Shown: positions 1 through 11,905, numbered from the stretch's first letter. The stretch: DNA of 64,000 nt from Drosophila persimilis (GCF_003286085.1 NW_020825313.1:3162001-3226000); one strand, 5' to 3'. The notes: a model not told the origin generated them from the sequence alone. A program made the numbers and translations.

Positions 1-478
1 TTAGACTTAGGTAATAAATAGTTTAAGGAACATATAAAAAGAAAATTCTTAGGAAAATTTAAGGATATATTTTTTAAAAGTCCAGTCAAAGTTGAAAAAC
101 AGCCTACATTTGATATGGTTTGCAAACATGTAAGCAACTGCCAATGTAACTGACCATTTTTTTAAAAAGTTTTCCTAAAAATTAATGCAACTAATAAAAG
201 ATACCAAAAACAGAATCATACGTTTCATAGTTTACTTTTTTCCAGCTGAAAGATGCAGTATTTGATAAAAGTAAAACAAAATGTTGCGCACTGAAACAAT
301 TTTCAACTTCGAGTGCTCATATCTTCTAAACTAAAAGTCAGAATTTTGAAAGTTTGATTTTTAAAAGCTCTGGCAAATTCTATTAGATGCGTGTTTTTTT
401 TTTATCCAAAGCGCTAAAAAAATCTCCGACTTTTCAAACCTCTTTTCGACAATATCGCAACTGTGCGGTTATTTAACT
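1..478. other. AT-rich stretch, nothing recognised
   Basis: There is no ORF of note, no match to the other repeats in the window and no RNA-like structure that I can see. Homology to the neighbouring BEL element begins at about 479. Confidence 0.4.
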
Positions 479-1666
479 GTCTATTGGAAATTTTGCCAGC
501 TTGTGGAAGGGGCGTTTAATTATGCCGTGGGTATTCGCACATCGGCCACACGCACTCTGCCATCTTCTTCCGCGATTGCGACCACCACTCATATTGTCCA
601 CTTCTGTGGCGGTGTGTTATCCTCGTGGACGAGCACCAGATAGCCAAAGTCCAAGTCTGGCCCTTTGGTGGCCCACTGCTGACGCTTCTGCAGGCTGATC
701 GGGTAGTCCTTGGACCAGCTCTGCCAAAGCGCGGACAGAATTCGCCACCGTTTCAAATACGCGAAGCTTCCCCTGCTGCATCTGTCGTCTTGATCTGATT
801 CGGGCGGCAGCGAAAGAAGCGGCTGCCCGATCAGCAGGTGCCCTGGCGTTAGCGCTTCTCCATCGCTGGGATCGTTGCCTGGGGACGCGATTGGCCGGGA
901 GTTGAGAAGAGCCTCTACCTCTACCAGGTGGGTGCACAGCTCGTCCGCGGTGAGCTTGGCGTTGCCCACTCCGCGTACCAACCTCTGCTTGGCTGATTTG
1001 ACGGCTGCCTCCCACAATCCGCCGAAGTGTGGTGCTCTCGGTGGTATGAAACACCACTCGACGCGCTGCGTACGCCTTGAGCCGGTCCTGGTCCCTCTGG
1101 TACGCTTGATGCAGCTCGTTCAGCACCTTGCTCGCGCCCACGAAGTTGATGGCGTTGTCGCTGTACACCTTCTCCGGAAGGCCTCTTCTCCCGATGAACC
1201 TTTTAAAAACAGATAAAAAACTATCAGTGGACAAATCTGCTACAAGCTCCAGGTGAACAGCTTTTGATACACAGCAGACGAAGACGGCTACATATGTCTT
1301 AATAGGGGGCCTGCCGCGAATCTTGAGAGACACGTAGAATGGGCCGCAGAAATCTACCCCACAAATCAAAAAGGGCCGAGCTCTTCGCACCCTATCAGCT
1401 GGCAGGTTTCCCATGATCTGTCCCTGTAGGACTGGCTTGTATCGGAAGCAGTGCACACAATTTTTCAGGATCCTTGTACATGCTTCTCGAGCATTGATTA
1501 GCCATATCTGCTGCCTTAGCAACGAAACCATGACTTTGGCGCCTGCATGGTAGTGAGTCCGATGCAAATTGCGAAGATAAAGCGTCACGAATTGCGACTT
1601 TTGCGACAGCAGCAGAGGAAATTTGGCGTCATACGGAATCTCTGCGTTGAGCAACCTTCCTCCCAC
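479..1666 (-). pseudogene. BEL integrase and C-terminal domain, frameshifted
   Basis: The integrase inserts retrotransposon cDNA into the host chromosome. From 1666 the minus frame shows an HHCC zinc-binding region (histidines near residues 35-40, cysteines at 70 and 73), then a catalytic core with first Asp at 105 (GVDFCGP) and second Asp at 171 (YSDNAINF). The frame shifts near 1050. The rest, including the expected third acidic residue in GGLWEAA and the BEL-type C-terminal domain (LTPGHLLIGQPL), reads in the frame open at 1017-589. A further shift follows at about 590, and the last homologous bases are near 479. It lies directly downstream of the RNase H segment, as expected for one pol polyprotein. 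It is non-functional as it stands. Confidence 0.85.
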
Positions 1667-2674
1667 TCAAATCAGTCGCAGCGTTACTCCGTCGAGTTCG
1701 CTCGTATGTATGAACGGGCTTAGTCGTTGAAGATGCGGTGACAGGATTTCCGACCTCGCTAGCTTGTGGAATTCTGGTCCCAACTCGTGTCTTTGGACTA
1801 CTTCTACCAGCCTTAGAAATGAGACCTTAAATTCTTTGGCTGACAGAACGACCTCTCGACTACGCTTGCTTCCTTTTAGGAACCGGTTTACATATGCCAT
1901 AATCCGAAGCAATTTCTCAAAAGAAGAGCATCTTTCAATCAACTCGATGAAATCATTGGCCTGACACTTTGCCACTGAATGTGTTGCCAAACACTTCTTG
2001 TTTTCCGACCGTTCCATTTCTGGGGACAACTCAACCTGATGTAGACATGGCCACTCCTCAGAATTCCTGAGCAGAAATTGGGGACCATCAGTCCACAATG
2101 AGCACGTTACACCGTCTACGTCTGTGCCACGTGACACCAAATCGGCTGGGTTTTGCTCAGTAGGAACGTGCCGCCAAGTCACACCGCTTGACGATTCCTG
2201 GATTTCAGCAACCCTATTAGCCACAAACGTTGCGAGCGTGGCTGGATCCCTTTCCAGCCAGTACAAGGTGACTTGGGAGTCCGACCAAAAGTTCACACTT
2301 TCGATCATGAACTTGTCCAGGAGCGGTTTTACTTGAGCCCATAAAGTGGATAACAGGAGTGCTGCGCACAATTCGAGTCTTGGAATCGATTTCGTTTTGA
2401 GAGGAGCTACTCGAGACTTTGCGGTAAGAAGCTTAGACACGACATTTTTACCATCACTGGTACGGATGTAAATGCAGCATCCGTACGCTTCACCTGATGC
2501 GTCTGCGAATCCGTGAATCTGAACGCTTTTATGCGTGGGAAGGCCAATGTAGCGAGGTATGGTTATCTTGTCTAATTCAAACAAATTTTGCTTGAAGTGG
2601 TTCCAACTCGTGTGCAAACTCATGGGAACCGACTCGTCCCAATCCAACTTTTGCCGCCACAATTGCTGCAGCAA
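1667..2674 (-). pseudogene. BEL RNase H segment of pol
   Basis: RNase H removes the RNA strand during reverse transcription. The 335-residue open segment contains the four acidic catalytic positions of a retroelement RNase H: D58 in GFADAS, E101 in RLELCAA, D132 in WSDSQV and D178 in NPADLVSRG. It should be continuous with the reverse transcriptase upstream, but between 2674 and 2785 there is both a frameshift and an in-frame stop, so the polyprotein is broken there. The rightmost ~450 bp (2218-2674) are duplicated almost exactly at 6384-6840; the rest is diverged from the other copies. Confidence 0.85.
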
Positions 2675-2784
2675 TATTTTTGCCCTCGTTATTAAGGGAC
2701 ATAATAACCCTTATGGGTCGAACAATCGGGACGCAACTGACAAAATGTTTCGCTTTGTAGGGGTCAATGAATCAAATGAGTCAT

Positions 2785-3759
2785 CTAAATGATAATGGAA
2801 CAAATCATTTTGCGGATTCCATCGAATTCCGAGCGTTTAACAGACGACGAAGGATCAAACTGCAGCGATTTCTCCTGGCCACTATCGGACAGCAGCTGGG
2901 GATGATTTGACGCCCACTTGGCCAACTTAAAACCCCCGGATTCTAAGACCTCACACACTTCCAGCCGAATACGTTCTAAATCTTCCAGACTGTTTGCTCC
3001 AGTAAGCATATCATCGACGTAAAAGTCATTTTTTGTGACTTGTGATGCAATAGGATGGGACTCAGCATAAACGTCTGCCAATTCAACGAGACAGCGGATG
3101 GCCAGAAATGGAGCTGAGGCGGTCCCATAAGTAACCGTATTCAGGCGATACGTTTGAACATCTACATTTGCCTTATCCCTCCACAGAATCAATTGGAAAT
3201 TTCGGTCTTCTTCGGCGACCTGAACTTGCCTATACATTTTGGAGATGTCAGCTGTGAGCGCAAAACGATTTAATCGAAATCGGGCAAGAGTTGCGTAAAG
3301 CTCCCTCTGAATAGTTGCACCCACCATCAAAGTCTCATTTAATGAGATTGAAGTCGATGTTTTGCTCGATGCATCGAAAACGACGCGTAGCTTGGTGGTT
3401 TTACTATCAGTTCTCAGGACACATTGATGTGGAATGTAGTAATGGCGTCCTGGAGGAGTGCCTGGAAGCAATGACATGTGGCCAAGGATGAGATACTCTT
3501 TCATAAACTCCATATACAGATCATGCAAATACTGATCTCGTGCAAGTCTACGTCCTAGGGATAGAAAGCGGCGTTTTGCCGTCTCGAACGAGAAACCCAA
3601 CACGTTGGGATTTATTTTAAATGGCAGCCCCACTTCAAAACGACCCGATTCGAGCCTGCGTAAAGTCTGCTTAAAGTTTTGTTCGCAAGCCAATTGTTCA
3701 GCTGTATATACAGCCTTCGACTTCTCTGGGACCTGTTCCAATTCCCAAAAGCGCTCCAC
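2785..3759 (-). pseudogene. BEL reverse transcriptase segment of pol
   Basis: This 324-residue segment has the reverse transcriptase core of BEL/Pao elements. The conserved RVVFDAS is at residues 125-131, TADISKMYRQV with the first catalytic Asp is at about 171, and the active site FYVDD is at 246-250. The frame ends at 2785, short of the RNase H, through a lesion shared with the duplicate at 6951-7925. Upstream it overlaps the protease frame, with a frame change near 3760. The enzyme core is intact in sequence, but the polyprotein is not. Confidence 0.88.
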
Positions 3760-4316
3760 CAGAGAGTCCAGAGAACAATGATCGCTACCACAGCGATATT
3801 GCAGACAGCATCCTGTGCTGATGCCTTATATTTTCCTGATACAATCCATCCCAACAATGTTTTCTGGATTGTTGGATGTTCGGAACTTGCCTTTAATTGG
3901 CCTACACACATTAACTCAAAAAAGGTTTCTGCCCCTATCAATAAGACAACCTTAGCAGGCTTGTAAAACTGCGGGTCTGCCATCTGCAGGTTTGCTGGTA
4001 TCTTCCATTGGGCGAAATTGACAACATGATCGGGTTGGTATGTGGATATCGACCTTAACACCCAAAAATCGGAATCAAAGTTGTGATCGTTGATACGAGA
4101 TTGGACAGAAGTATGAATCTTGTGCTTTATGACGGACGAGTTTTTTCCAACAGTTGTGATATTAAGGCACGACTCATCACGGCGCAATCGTAAGCGCTGG
4201 GCTAGATCCTCGGATATAAAATTAATTTGGGAGCCGGACCGATCTTGCACCTTTACAACAGCGGTAGCAAGAATAACCTGGTCAGCACTTTTCTTCAATC
4301 CACCAATATTCCGCAT
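3612..4316 (-). pseudogene. BEL aspartic protease segment of pol
   Basis: This is the retropepsin-like region of BEL pol (DUF1758 type). The pattern LLIGAETFFELMCVGQ followed by QKTLLGWIVSG is the typical C-terminal part of that domain. The usual catalytic Asp-Ser/Thr-Gly is not clear near the start; the corresponding position reads DRSGSQINF, so the active site may be altered. The ATG at 4316 is probably not a natural start, because a BEL element normally begins with gag. The end of this frame past 3760 is shifted relative to the reverse transcriptase. Confidence 0.75.
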
Positions 4317-4700
4317 ATAATAAATATTTTATGGTGCTGGCTGTTCACTTTGGTTTATTTTATTACTTTGTGTTTTATTTAATTGGTATTCCAATTCAAC
4401 GGGGGTGCCAATGAAATTGAGATCAGTGGCCAAATAGAGAAACACAGCGCACAAAATGGTGGCTTGGTTCTAGCACTCAGTTTTTTTTTCGCACTTAATA
4501 CCTGAGAATTCGGCATAGATTAGCCGAAAACTTTCCTTTTTTGTTGAGTAAAGATGAATCCAATTTGTCGCACAAAACCAGCCAGCTAGAGCTCTATTCG
4601 CAACAGAACAAAAAAACCAATGACTTGTGCCGAGACAACGAAGATGCACTGTAGGTCACTGGTTTGTCGTGCGAATTTCCACGAAATGCTGGATGCCGAT
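4317..4700 (-). other. BEL leader without gag
   Basis: This lies between the primer-binding site and the protease. I see no gag-like reading frame on the minus strand, while other BEL elements have more than 1 kb of gag here. A diverged copy of this same leader is present at 12531-12890, so the arrangement is older than the tandem duplication. Confidence 0.55.
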
Positions 4701-4718
4701 GTCCCTGCTCGGGCGCCA
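4701..4718 (-). other. tRNA-Lys-type primer-binding site
   Basis: On the minus strand TGGCGCCCGAGCAGGGAC starts one base after the LTR. It is complementary to the 3' end of a lysine tRNA of the type used by many retroelements, apart from one mismatch by my recollection of that tRNA. It fixes the LTR boundary and the direction of the element. Confidence 0.7.
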
Positions 4719-4719
4719 A

Positions 4720-5019
4720 TGAAAATTCGGAAGAGTTTTTCCAAAACAAACGTTATGATGACTCCGGTCCAGCGGGCTCTAGTTTCGGTTTTTTACGTTA
4801 AATTGTCAGGTAATTTATGACTAAATAAAACAAGTGCTCGACTTCAAAGCATTTATTGGACTGGTCGCAGCCAGAGATAGCAATAACTCCCCGACTCCAC
4901 CGTCGAGCCGATCTTGAATGCGCAGAGAGCAGTACAAGAGCGCGGCGTGTGAGAGCAAAAGCTCTGCTCACAACATCGCACACGCTAAGATAGGGTAATT
5001 AAGATCGTCTGCTGCAACA
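4720..5019 (-). repeat. BEL long terminal repeat, shared by two copies
   Basis: The 300-bp LTR reads TGTTGCAG...ATTTTCA on the minus strand. Its 3' end abuts the primer-binding site, and its 5' end abuts GGGGCCGGAA, a purine-rich tract suitable as polypurine primer of the next copy. An AATAAA signal lies inside it, near 4850. It is at once the 5' LTR of copy X and the 3' LTR of the copy to the right, so two elements are fused through one LTR. Confidence 0.75.
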
Positions 5020-5880
5020 TTCCGGCCCCGTTGAAGACCTCCGGTACTCCAACCGTCTATTGGCAGTTTTGCCAATTTGTGTATGTGGCGTTTATTTACG
5101 CCCGCGGGTGTTCGCACCTCGGCGACGCGCACTCTCCCATCTTCTCCCTTGATTGCGGCCACCACTCGTCCTGTGGTCTACTTCTGTGGCGGTGTGTTGT
5201 CCTCGTGGACGAGCACTAGACAGCCAATGTCCAAGTCTGGCCCTTTGGTAGCCCACTGGTGACGCACAGGCTGACCAGGTAGTCCTTGGACCAGCCCTGC
5301 CAAAACTGCTGCTTGAGCGCTGACAGCATTCGCCACCGCTTCAAGTACGCGAAGCTTTCCCTGCTGCATCTGTCGTCGTGATCTGATTCGGGCGGCAGCG
5401 AAAGAAGCGGCTGCCCGATCAGCAGGTGCCCTGGCGTTAGCGCTTCTCCATCGCTGGGATCGTTGCCTGGGGACGCGATTGGCCGGGAGTTGAGAAGAGC
5501 CTCTACCTCTACCAGGTGGGTGCACAGCTCGTCCGCGGTAAGATTGGCGTTGCCCAATCCCCCTACCAATCTCTGCTTGGCGGATTTGAATGCTGCCTCC
5601 CACAATCCGCCGAAGTGCGGTGCTCTCGGTGGTATGAAATACCACTCGACGCCTTGGCGCGCAGCGTACGCCTTGAGCCGGTCTTGGTTCCTCTGGTACG
5701 CTTGGTGAAGCTCGTTTAGCATTTTGCTCGCGCCCACGAAGTTGGTGGCGTAGTAGCTGTCTTCTCCGGACGAACCTTTTAAAGACAAATAAAAAACAAT
5801 CAGTGGAAAAATCTGCAACAAACTCCAGGTGAACAGATTTTGACACAAAACAGTCGAAGACGGCTACATATGGGCCGACG
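5020..5880 (-). pseudogene. BEL copy Y integrase, internally deleted
   Basis: This is the 3' part of the copy to the right of the shared LTR: the C-terminal integrase domain and part of the core, in two overlapping shifted frames (5848-5216 and 5846-5178). At about 5872 the core jumps directly to the end of RNase H. Compared with copy X, about 395 bp are missing, covering the zinc-binding region and the first catalytic Asp. The second Asp is also lost through a smaller gap at about 5757. The C-terminal tail, VRVAEVRTPAGVNKRHIHKLAKLP, continues to 5020 and into the LTR in a third frame. It cannot encode an active integrase. Confidence 0.8.
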
Positions 5881-6840
5881 AGTTCGCTCGTATGTATGAA
5901 CGGGCTAAGTCGGTGGAGATGTGGTGACAGGGTTTTCGACCTCGCTAGATTGCGGAATTCTGGTTCCTACTCATATCTTTGGATTACTTCTGCCAGCCTT
6001 AGAAATGAGACCTTCTTTGACTGATAGAACGACCTCTCGACTACGCTTGCTTCCTTGAAGTAACCCATTTACAAATTCCATATTCCAAGGCAATTTCTCA
6101 AAGGACGAGCATCTTTCAATCAACCCGATGAACTTATTGGCTTGCCACCTTGCCACTAAATGTCTTGCCAAACACTTCTTGTTCTCAGACCGTTTCACTC
6201 CTTGGGACAACTCAATATGAAGTAGACATGGCCCCTCCTCAGAATTCCAGAGCAGAAATTGTGGACCATCAGTCCAAAATGAGCACGTTACACCGTCTAA
6301 GTCTAAATCGGCTGGGTTTCGCTCTGTAGGAACGTGACGCCAAATCACACCCCTTGATGACCCCTGGATTTCAGCAACCCTATTAGCCACAAACGTTGCG
6401 AGCGTGGCTGGATCCCTTTCCAGCCAGTACAAGGTGACTTGGGAGTCCGACCAAAAGTTCACACTTTCGATCATGAACTTGTCCAGGAGCGGTTTTACTT
6501 GAGCCCATAAAGTGGATAACAGGAGTGCTGCGCACAATTCGAGTCTTGGAATCGATTTCGTTTTGAGAGGAGCTACTCGAGACTTTGCGGTAAGAAGCTT
6601 AGACACGACATTTTTACCATCACTGGTACGGATGTAAATGCAGCATCCGTACGCTTCACCTGATGCGTCTGCGAATCCGTGAATCTGAACGCTTTTATGC
6701 GTGGGAAGGCCAATGTAGCGAGGTATGGTTATCTTGTCTAATTCAAACAAATTTTGCTTGAAGTGGTTCCAACTCGTGTGCAAACTCATGGGAACCGACT
6801 CGTCCCAATCCAACTTTTGCCGCCACAATTGCTGCAGCAA
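5881..6840 (-). pseudogene. Chimeric BEL RNase H (Y/X hybrid)
   Basis: The first part read on the minus strand, 6840-6384, is identical to copy X and holds D58, E101 and D132 of the RNase H site. The part left of 6383 is copy-Y sequence, where the fourth site reads NPADLDLDG instead of NPADLVSRG, a short deletion beside the catalytic Asp. The open frame runs to 5971. The chimera marks the crossover that made the tandem duplication. Confidence 0.85.
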
Positions 6841-6950
6841 TATTTTTGCCCTCGTTATTAAGGGACATAATAACCCTTATGGGTCGAACAATCGGGACGC
6901 AACTGACAAAATGTTTCGCTTTGTAGGGGTCAATGAATCAAATGAGTCAT

Positions 6951-7925
6951 CTAAATGATAATGGAACAAATCATTTTGCGGATTCCATCGAATTCCGAGC
7001 GTTTAACAGACGACGAAGGATCAAACTGCAGCGATTTCTCCTGGCCACTATCGGACAGCAGCTGGGGATGATTTGACGCCCACTTGGCCAACTTAAAACC
7101 CCCGGATTCTAAGACCTCACACACTTCCAGCCGAATACGTTCTAAATCTTCCAGACTGTTTGCTCCAGTAAGCATATCATCGACGTAAAAGTCATTTTTT
7201 GTGACTTGTGATGCAATAGGATGGGACTCAGCATAAACGTCTGCCAATTCAACGAGACAGCGGATGGCCAGAAATGGAGCTGAGGCGGTCCCATAAGTAA
7301 CCGTATTCAGGCGATACGTTTGAACATCTACATTTGCCTTATCCCTCCACAGAATCAATTGGAAATTTCGGTCTTCTTCGGCGACCTGAACTTGCCTATA
7401 CATTTTGGAGATGTCAGCTGTGAGCGCAAAACGATTTAATCGAAATCGGGCAAGAGTTGCGTAAAGCTCCCTCTGAATAGTTGCACCCACCATCAAAGTC
7501 TCATTTAATGAGATTGAAGTCGATGTTTTGCTCGATGCATCGAAAACGACGCGTAGCTTGGTGGTTTTACTATCAGTTCTCAGGACACATTGATGTGGAA
7601 TGTAGTAATGGCGTCCTGGAGGAGTGCCTGGAAGCAATGACATGTGGCCAAGGATGAGATACTCTTTCATAAACTCCATATACAGATCATGCAAATACTG
7701 ATCTCGTGCAAGTCTACGTCCTAGGGATAGAAAGCGGCGTTTTGCCGTCTCGAACGAGAAACCCAACACGTTGGGATTTATTTTAAATGGCAGCCCCACT
7801 TCAAAACGACCCGATTCGAGCCTGCGTAAAGTCTGCTTAAAGTTTTGTTCGCAAGCCAATTGTTCAGCTGTATATACAGCCTTCGACTTCTCTGGGACCT
7901 GTTCCAATTCCCAAAAGCGCTCCAC
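6951..7925 (-). pseudogene. BEL reverse transcriptase, duplicate
   Basis: This has the same amino-acid sequence as the segment at 2785-3759, including FYVDD, and the same terminal lesion. The identity shows how recent the duplication is. Confidence 0.88.
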
Positions 7926-8482
7926 CAGAGAGTCCAGAGAACAATGATCGCTACCACAGCGATATTGCAGACAGCATCCTGTGCTGATGCCTTATATTTT
8001 CCTGATACAATCCATCCCAACAATGTTTTCTGGATTGTTGGATGTTCGGAACTTGCCTTTAATTGGCCTACACACATTAACTCAAAAAAGGTTTCTGCCC
8101 CTATCAATAAGACAACCTTAGCAGGCTTGTAAAACTGCGGGTCTGCCATCTGCAGGTTTGCTGGTATCTTCCATTGGGCGAAATTGACAACATGATCGGG
8201 TTGGTATGTGGATATCGACCTTAACACCCAAAAATCGGAATCAAAGTTGTGATCGTTGATACGAGATTGGACAGAAGTATGAATCTTGTGCTTTATGACG
8301 GACGAGTTTTTTCCAACAGTTGTGATATTAAGGCACGACTCATCACGGCGCAATCGTAAGCGCTGGGCTAGATCCTCGGATATAAAATTAATTTGGGAGC
8401 CGGACCGATCTTGCACCTTTACAACAGCGGTAGCAAGAATAACCTGGTCAGCACTTTTCTTCAATCCACCAATATTCCGCAT
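7778..8482 (-). pseudogene. BEL protease, duplicate
   Basis: This has the same translation as 3612-4316. The same overlap in a different frame with the reverse transcriptase is kept. Confidence 0.75.
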
Positions 8483-8884
8483 ATAATAAATATTTTATGG
8501 TGCTGGCTGTTCACTTTGGTTTATTTTATTACTTTGTGTTTTATTTAATTGGTATTCCAATTCAACGGGGTGCCAATGAAATTGAGATCAGTGGCCAAAT
8601 AGAGAAACACAGCGCACAAAATGGTGGCTTGGTTCTAGCACTCAGTTTTTTTTTCGCACTTAATACCTGAGAATTCGGCATAGATTAGCCGAAAACTTTC
8701 CTTTTTTGTTGAGTAAAGATGAATCCAATTTGTCGCACAAAACCAGCCAGCTAGAGCTCTATTCGCAACAGAACAAAAAAACCAATGACTTGTGCCGAGA
8801 CAACGAAGATGCACTGTAGGTCACTGGTTTGTCGTGCGAATTTCCACGAAATGCTGGATGCCGATGTCCCTGCTCGGGCGCCAA
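8483..8884 (-). other. BEL leader and primer-binding site, duplicate
   Basis: This is the second copy of the gag-less leader, with the lysine-type primer-binding site at 8866-8883. The only clear difference is one base fewer in the G-run at about 8564. Confidence 0.6.
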
Positions 8885-9184
8885 TGAAAATTCGGAAGAG
8901 TTTTTCCAAAACAAACGTTATGATGACTCCGGTCCAGCGGGCTCTAGTTTCGGTTTTTTACGTTAAATTGTCAGGTAATTTATGACTAAATAAAACAAGT
9001 GCTCGACTTCAAAGCATTTATTGGACTGGTCGCAGCCAGAGATAGCAATAACTCCCCGACTCCACCGTCGAGCCGATCTTGAATGCGCAGAGAGCAGTAC
9101 AAGAGCGCGGCGTGTGAGAGCAAAAGCTCTGCTCACAACATCGCACACGCTAAGATAGGGTAATTAAGATCGTCTGCTGCAACA
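8885..9184 (-). repeat. BEL long terminal repeat, duplicate
   Basis: This is identical in extent to 4720-5019. It was copied as an internal part of the tandem duplication, not by a new insertion. Confidence 0.75.
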
Positions 9185-10045
9185 TTCCGGCCCCGTTGAA
9201 GACCTCCGGTACTCCAACCGTCTATTGGCAGTTTTGCCAATTTGTGTATGTGGCGTTTATTTACGCCCGCGGGTGTTCGCACCTCGGCGACGCGCACTCT
9301 CCCATCTTCTCCCTTGATTGCGGCCACCACTCGTCCTGTGGTCTACTTCTGTGGCGGTGTGTTGTCCTCGTGGACGAGCACTAGACAGCCAATGTCCAAG
9401 TCTGGCCCTTTGGTAGCCCACTGGTGACGCACAGGCTGACCAGGTAGTCCTTGGACCAGCCCTGCCAAAACTGCTGCTTGAGCGCTGACAGCATTCGCCA
9501 CCGCTTCAAGTACGCGAAGCTTTCCCTGCTGCATCTGTCGTCGTGATCTGATTCGGGCGGCAGCGAAAGAAGCGGCTGCCCGATCAGCAGGTGCCCTGGC
9601 GTTAGCGCTTCTCCATCGCTGGGATCGTTGCCTGGGGACGCGATTGGCCGGGAGTTGAGAAGAGCCTCTACCTCTACCAGGTGGGTGCACAGCTCGTCCG
9701 CGGTAAGATTGGCGTTGCCCAATCCCCCTACCAATCTCTGCTTGGCGGATTTGAATGCTGCCTCCCACAATCCGCCGAAGTGCGGTGCTCTCGGTGGTAT
9801 GAAATACCACTCGACGCCTTGGCGCGCAGCGTACGCCTTGAGCCGGTCTTGGTTCCTCTGGTACGCTTGGTGAAGCTCGTTTAGCATTTTGCTCGCGCCC
9901 ACGAAGTTGGTGGCGTAGTAGCTGTCTTCTCCGGACGAACCTTTTAAAGACAAATAAAAAACAATCAGTGGAAAAATCTGCAACAAACTCCAGGTGAACA
10001 GATTTTGACACAAAACAGTCGAAGACGGCTACATATGGGCCGACG
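9185..10045 (-). pseudogene. BEL copy Y integrase, duplicate
   Basis: This repeats 5020-5880, with the same frameshifts and the same loss of the zinc-binding region. Confidence 0.8.
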
Positions 10046-11905
10046 AGTTCGCTCGTATGTATGAACGGGCTAAGTCGGTGGAGATGTGGTGACAGGGTTT
10101 TCGACCTCGCTAGATTGCGGAATTCTGGTTCCTACTCATATCTTTGGATTACTTCTGCCAGCCTTAGAAATGAGACCTTCTTTGACTGATAGAACGACCT
10201 CTCGACTACGCTTGCTTCCTTGAAGTAACCCATTTACAAATTCCATATTCCAAGGCAATTTCTCAAAGGACGAGCATCTTTCAATCAACCCGATGAACTT
10301 ATTGGCTTGCCACCTTGCCACTAAATGTCTTGCCAAACACTTCTTGTTCTCAGACCGTTTCACTCCTTGGGACAACTCAATATGAAGTAGACATGGCCCC
10401 TCCTCAGAATTCCAGAGCAGAAATTGTGGACCATCAGTCCAAAATGAGCACGTTACACCGTCTAAGTCTAAATCGGCTGGGTTTCGCTCTGTAGGAACGT
10501 GACGCCAAATCACACCCCTTGATGACCCCTGGATTTCAGCAACCCTATGGGCCACAAAGGTTGCTAGCGTGGCTGGATCCCATTCAAGCCAGAACAAGGT
10601 GCCTTAGGAGTCCGACCAAAAGTTTACACTTTGGATCATGAATTTGTCCAGGAGCGGTTTCACTTGAGCCCACAATTCAAGTCTTGGAATCGATTTCGTT
10701 TTGAGACAAGATACTCGAGACTAGACACAATATGTTTACCATTACTGGTGCGTCCCTGAATCTGAATGCTTTTATGCGTGGCAAGACCAATGTAGCGCGG
10801 CATGGGAACTGACTCGTCCCAATCCAACTTTTGCCGCCAAAATTGCTGAGCAAGATTTTTGCACTAGTTATTAAGGGACATAATAAATATATTTTGCATT
10901 GCAGGGGTCAATGAATCAAAGTAGTCATCTAAATGATAATGGAAAAATCATTTTGCGGATTCCATCGAATTCCGACCGTTTTAACTGACGACGAAGGATC
11001 AAAGTAAAGATATTTCTCCAGGCTACTATCGGACAGCAGCTGGGGATGATTTGACGCCCACTAAGCCAACTTGAAACCCCGAGCTTCTGAAACCGCACAC
11101 ACTTCCAGCCGAATACGTTCTAAGTTTTCCAAACTATTTGTTTCTAGCAGCATATCATCAATGTAAAAGTCACTTTTTATTACTTGTGATGCAATGGGAT
11201 GTGACTTAGCATAAACGTCTGCCAATTCGACGAGACAGCGGATGGCCAGAAATGGAGCTGAGGCTGTCCCATAAGTAACCGTGTTCAGGCGATACGTTTG
11301 AACAACAAGATTAGCCTTCTCCCTCTACAGAATCAATTTGAAATTTCGGTGTTCTTCGGCGTCCTGATCTTACCTATACATTTTGGAGATGTCAGCTGTG
11401 AGCGCAAAACGATTTAATCGAAATCGGAATCAAAGTCTCATTTAATGAGATTGAAGTCGACGTTTTGCTCGATGCATCGAAAACGACGAGTAGCTTGGTG
11501 GTTTTACAATCAGGTCTCAGGATATATTGATGTGGACTAAAGTAATGGTGTCCTGGAAGAGTGACTGGAATTAATGACATAAGGCCAAGGATGAGATACT
11601 CCATTATAAACTTCATATACATGTCATGCAAACACTGAACCCTTGCAAGTTTGCCAATTGTTCAGCTGTATGTACAGCCTTCGACTTCTCTGAGACATGT
11701 TCCAATTCCCAAAAGCGCTCCACTAGAGAGTCGAGATAACAATGATCGCTACCAACAGCGATATTGCATACAATATGCTGCGTTGATTCTTTATATTTGC
11801 CTGATACAATGCATCCCAACAATGTTTTTTGGATTGATAGATGTTCGGAACTTGCTTTTTAATGGACTACCCACATTAAATCAAAAAAAGTTTCAAGTGT
11901 GAATG
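10046..11905 (-). pseudogene. BEL copy Y RNase H, RT and protease, decayed
   Basis: Right of 10548 the sequence is the true, diverged copy Y. Short RNase H (10597-10136), reverse transcriptase (11631-11392, with the HQYILRPDCKTTKLLVVFDASSK region) and protease-end (11822-11613) stretches remain open. Between them are many stops and deletions: about 30 bp of RT are lost near 11424, and the N-terminal RT region near 11648 is missing. Homology to the protease ends abruptly at about 11905. Confidence 0.75.

Larger units (their letters stand above)
479..5019 (-). mobile_element. BEL/Pao LTR retrotransposon, copy X (gag-less, broken)
   Basis: Reading leftwards on the minus strand the order is LTR (5019-4720), primer-binding site, a short leader, protease, reverse transcriptase, RNase H, then integrase. 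This is the BEL/Pao order, with the integrase last. No gag is present: the leader runs straight into the protease within about 400 bp. The 3' LTR is missing, as homology to the second copy stops at about 479. The pol frame is cut by several frameshifts, so this copy is dead. It shares its LTR with the next copy to the right. Confidence 0.85.
2218..6383. repeat. First unit of a 4.17-kb tandem duplication
   Basis: From 2218 to 6383 the sequence recurs at 6384-10548, almost base for base (one base lost at the G-run near 8564). The unit runs from inside RNase H of copy X, through the shared LTR, into RNase H of the next copy. Both ends lie at the same 18-bp stretch, GGATTTCAGCAACCCTAT, present in both parental elements. 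Confidence 0.9.
6384..10548. repeat. Second unit of the 4.17-kb tandem duplication
   Basis: This is the second, near-identical unit. To its left the sequence is copy-Y type and to its right it is also copy-Y type, while at 2200 the left flank is copy-X type. The central junction at 6366-6383 is therefore a Y-to-X hybrid. Confidence 0.9.

Noticed and set aside
9245-9427. Small plus-strand frames in the BEL 3' region
   Set aside because: They are shadows of the integrase C-terminal coding strand, duplicated at 5031-5262.
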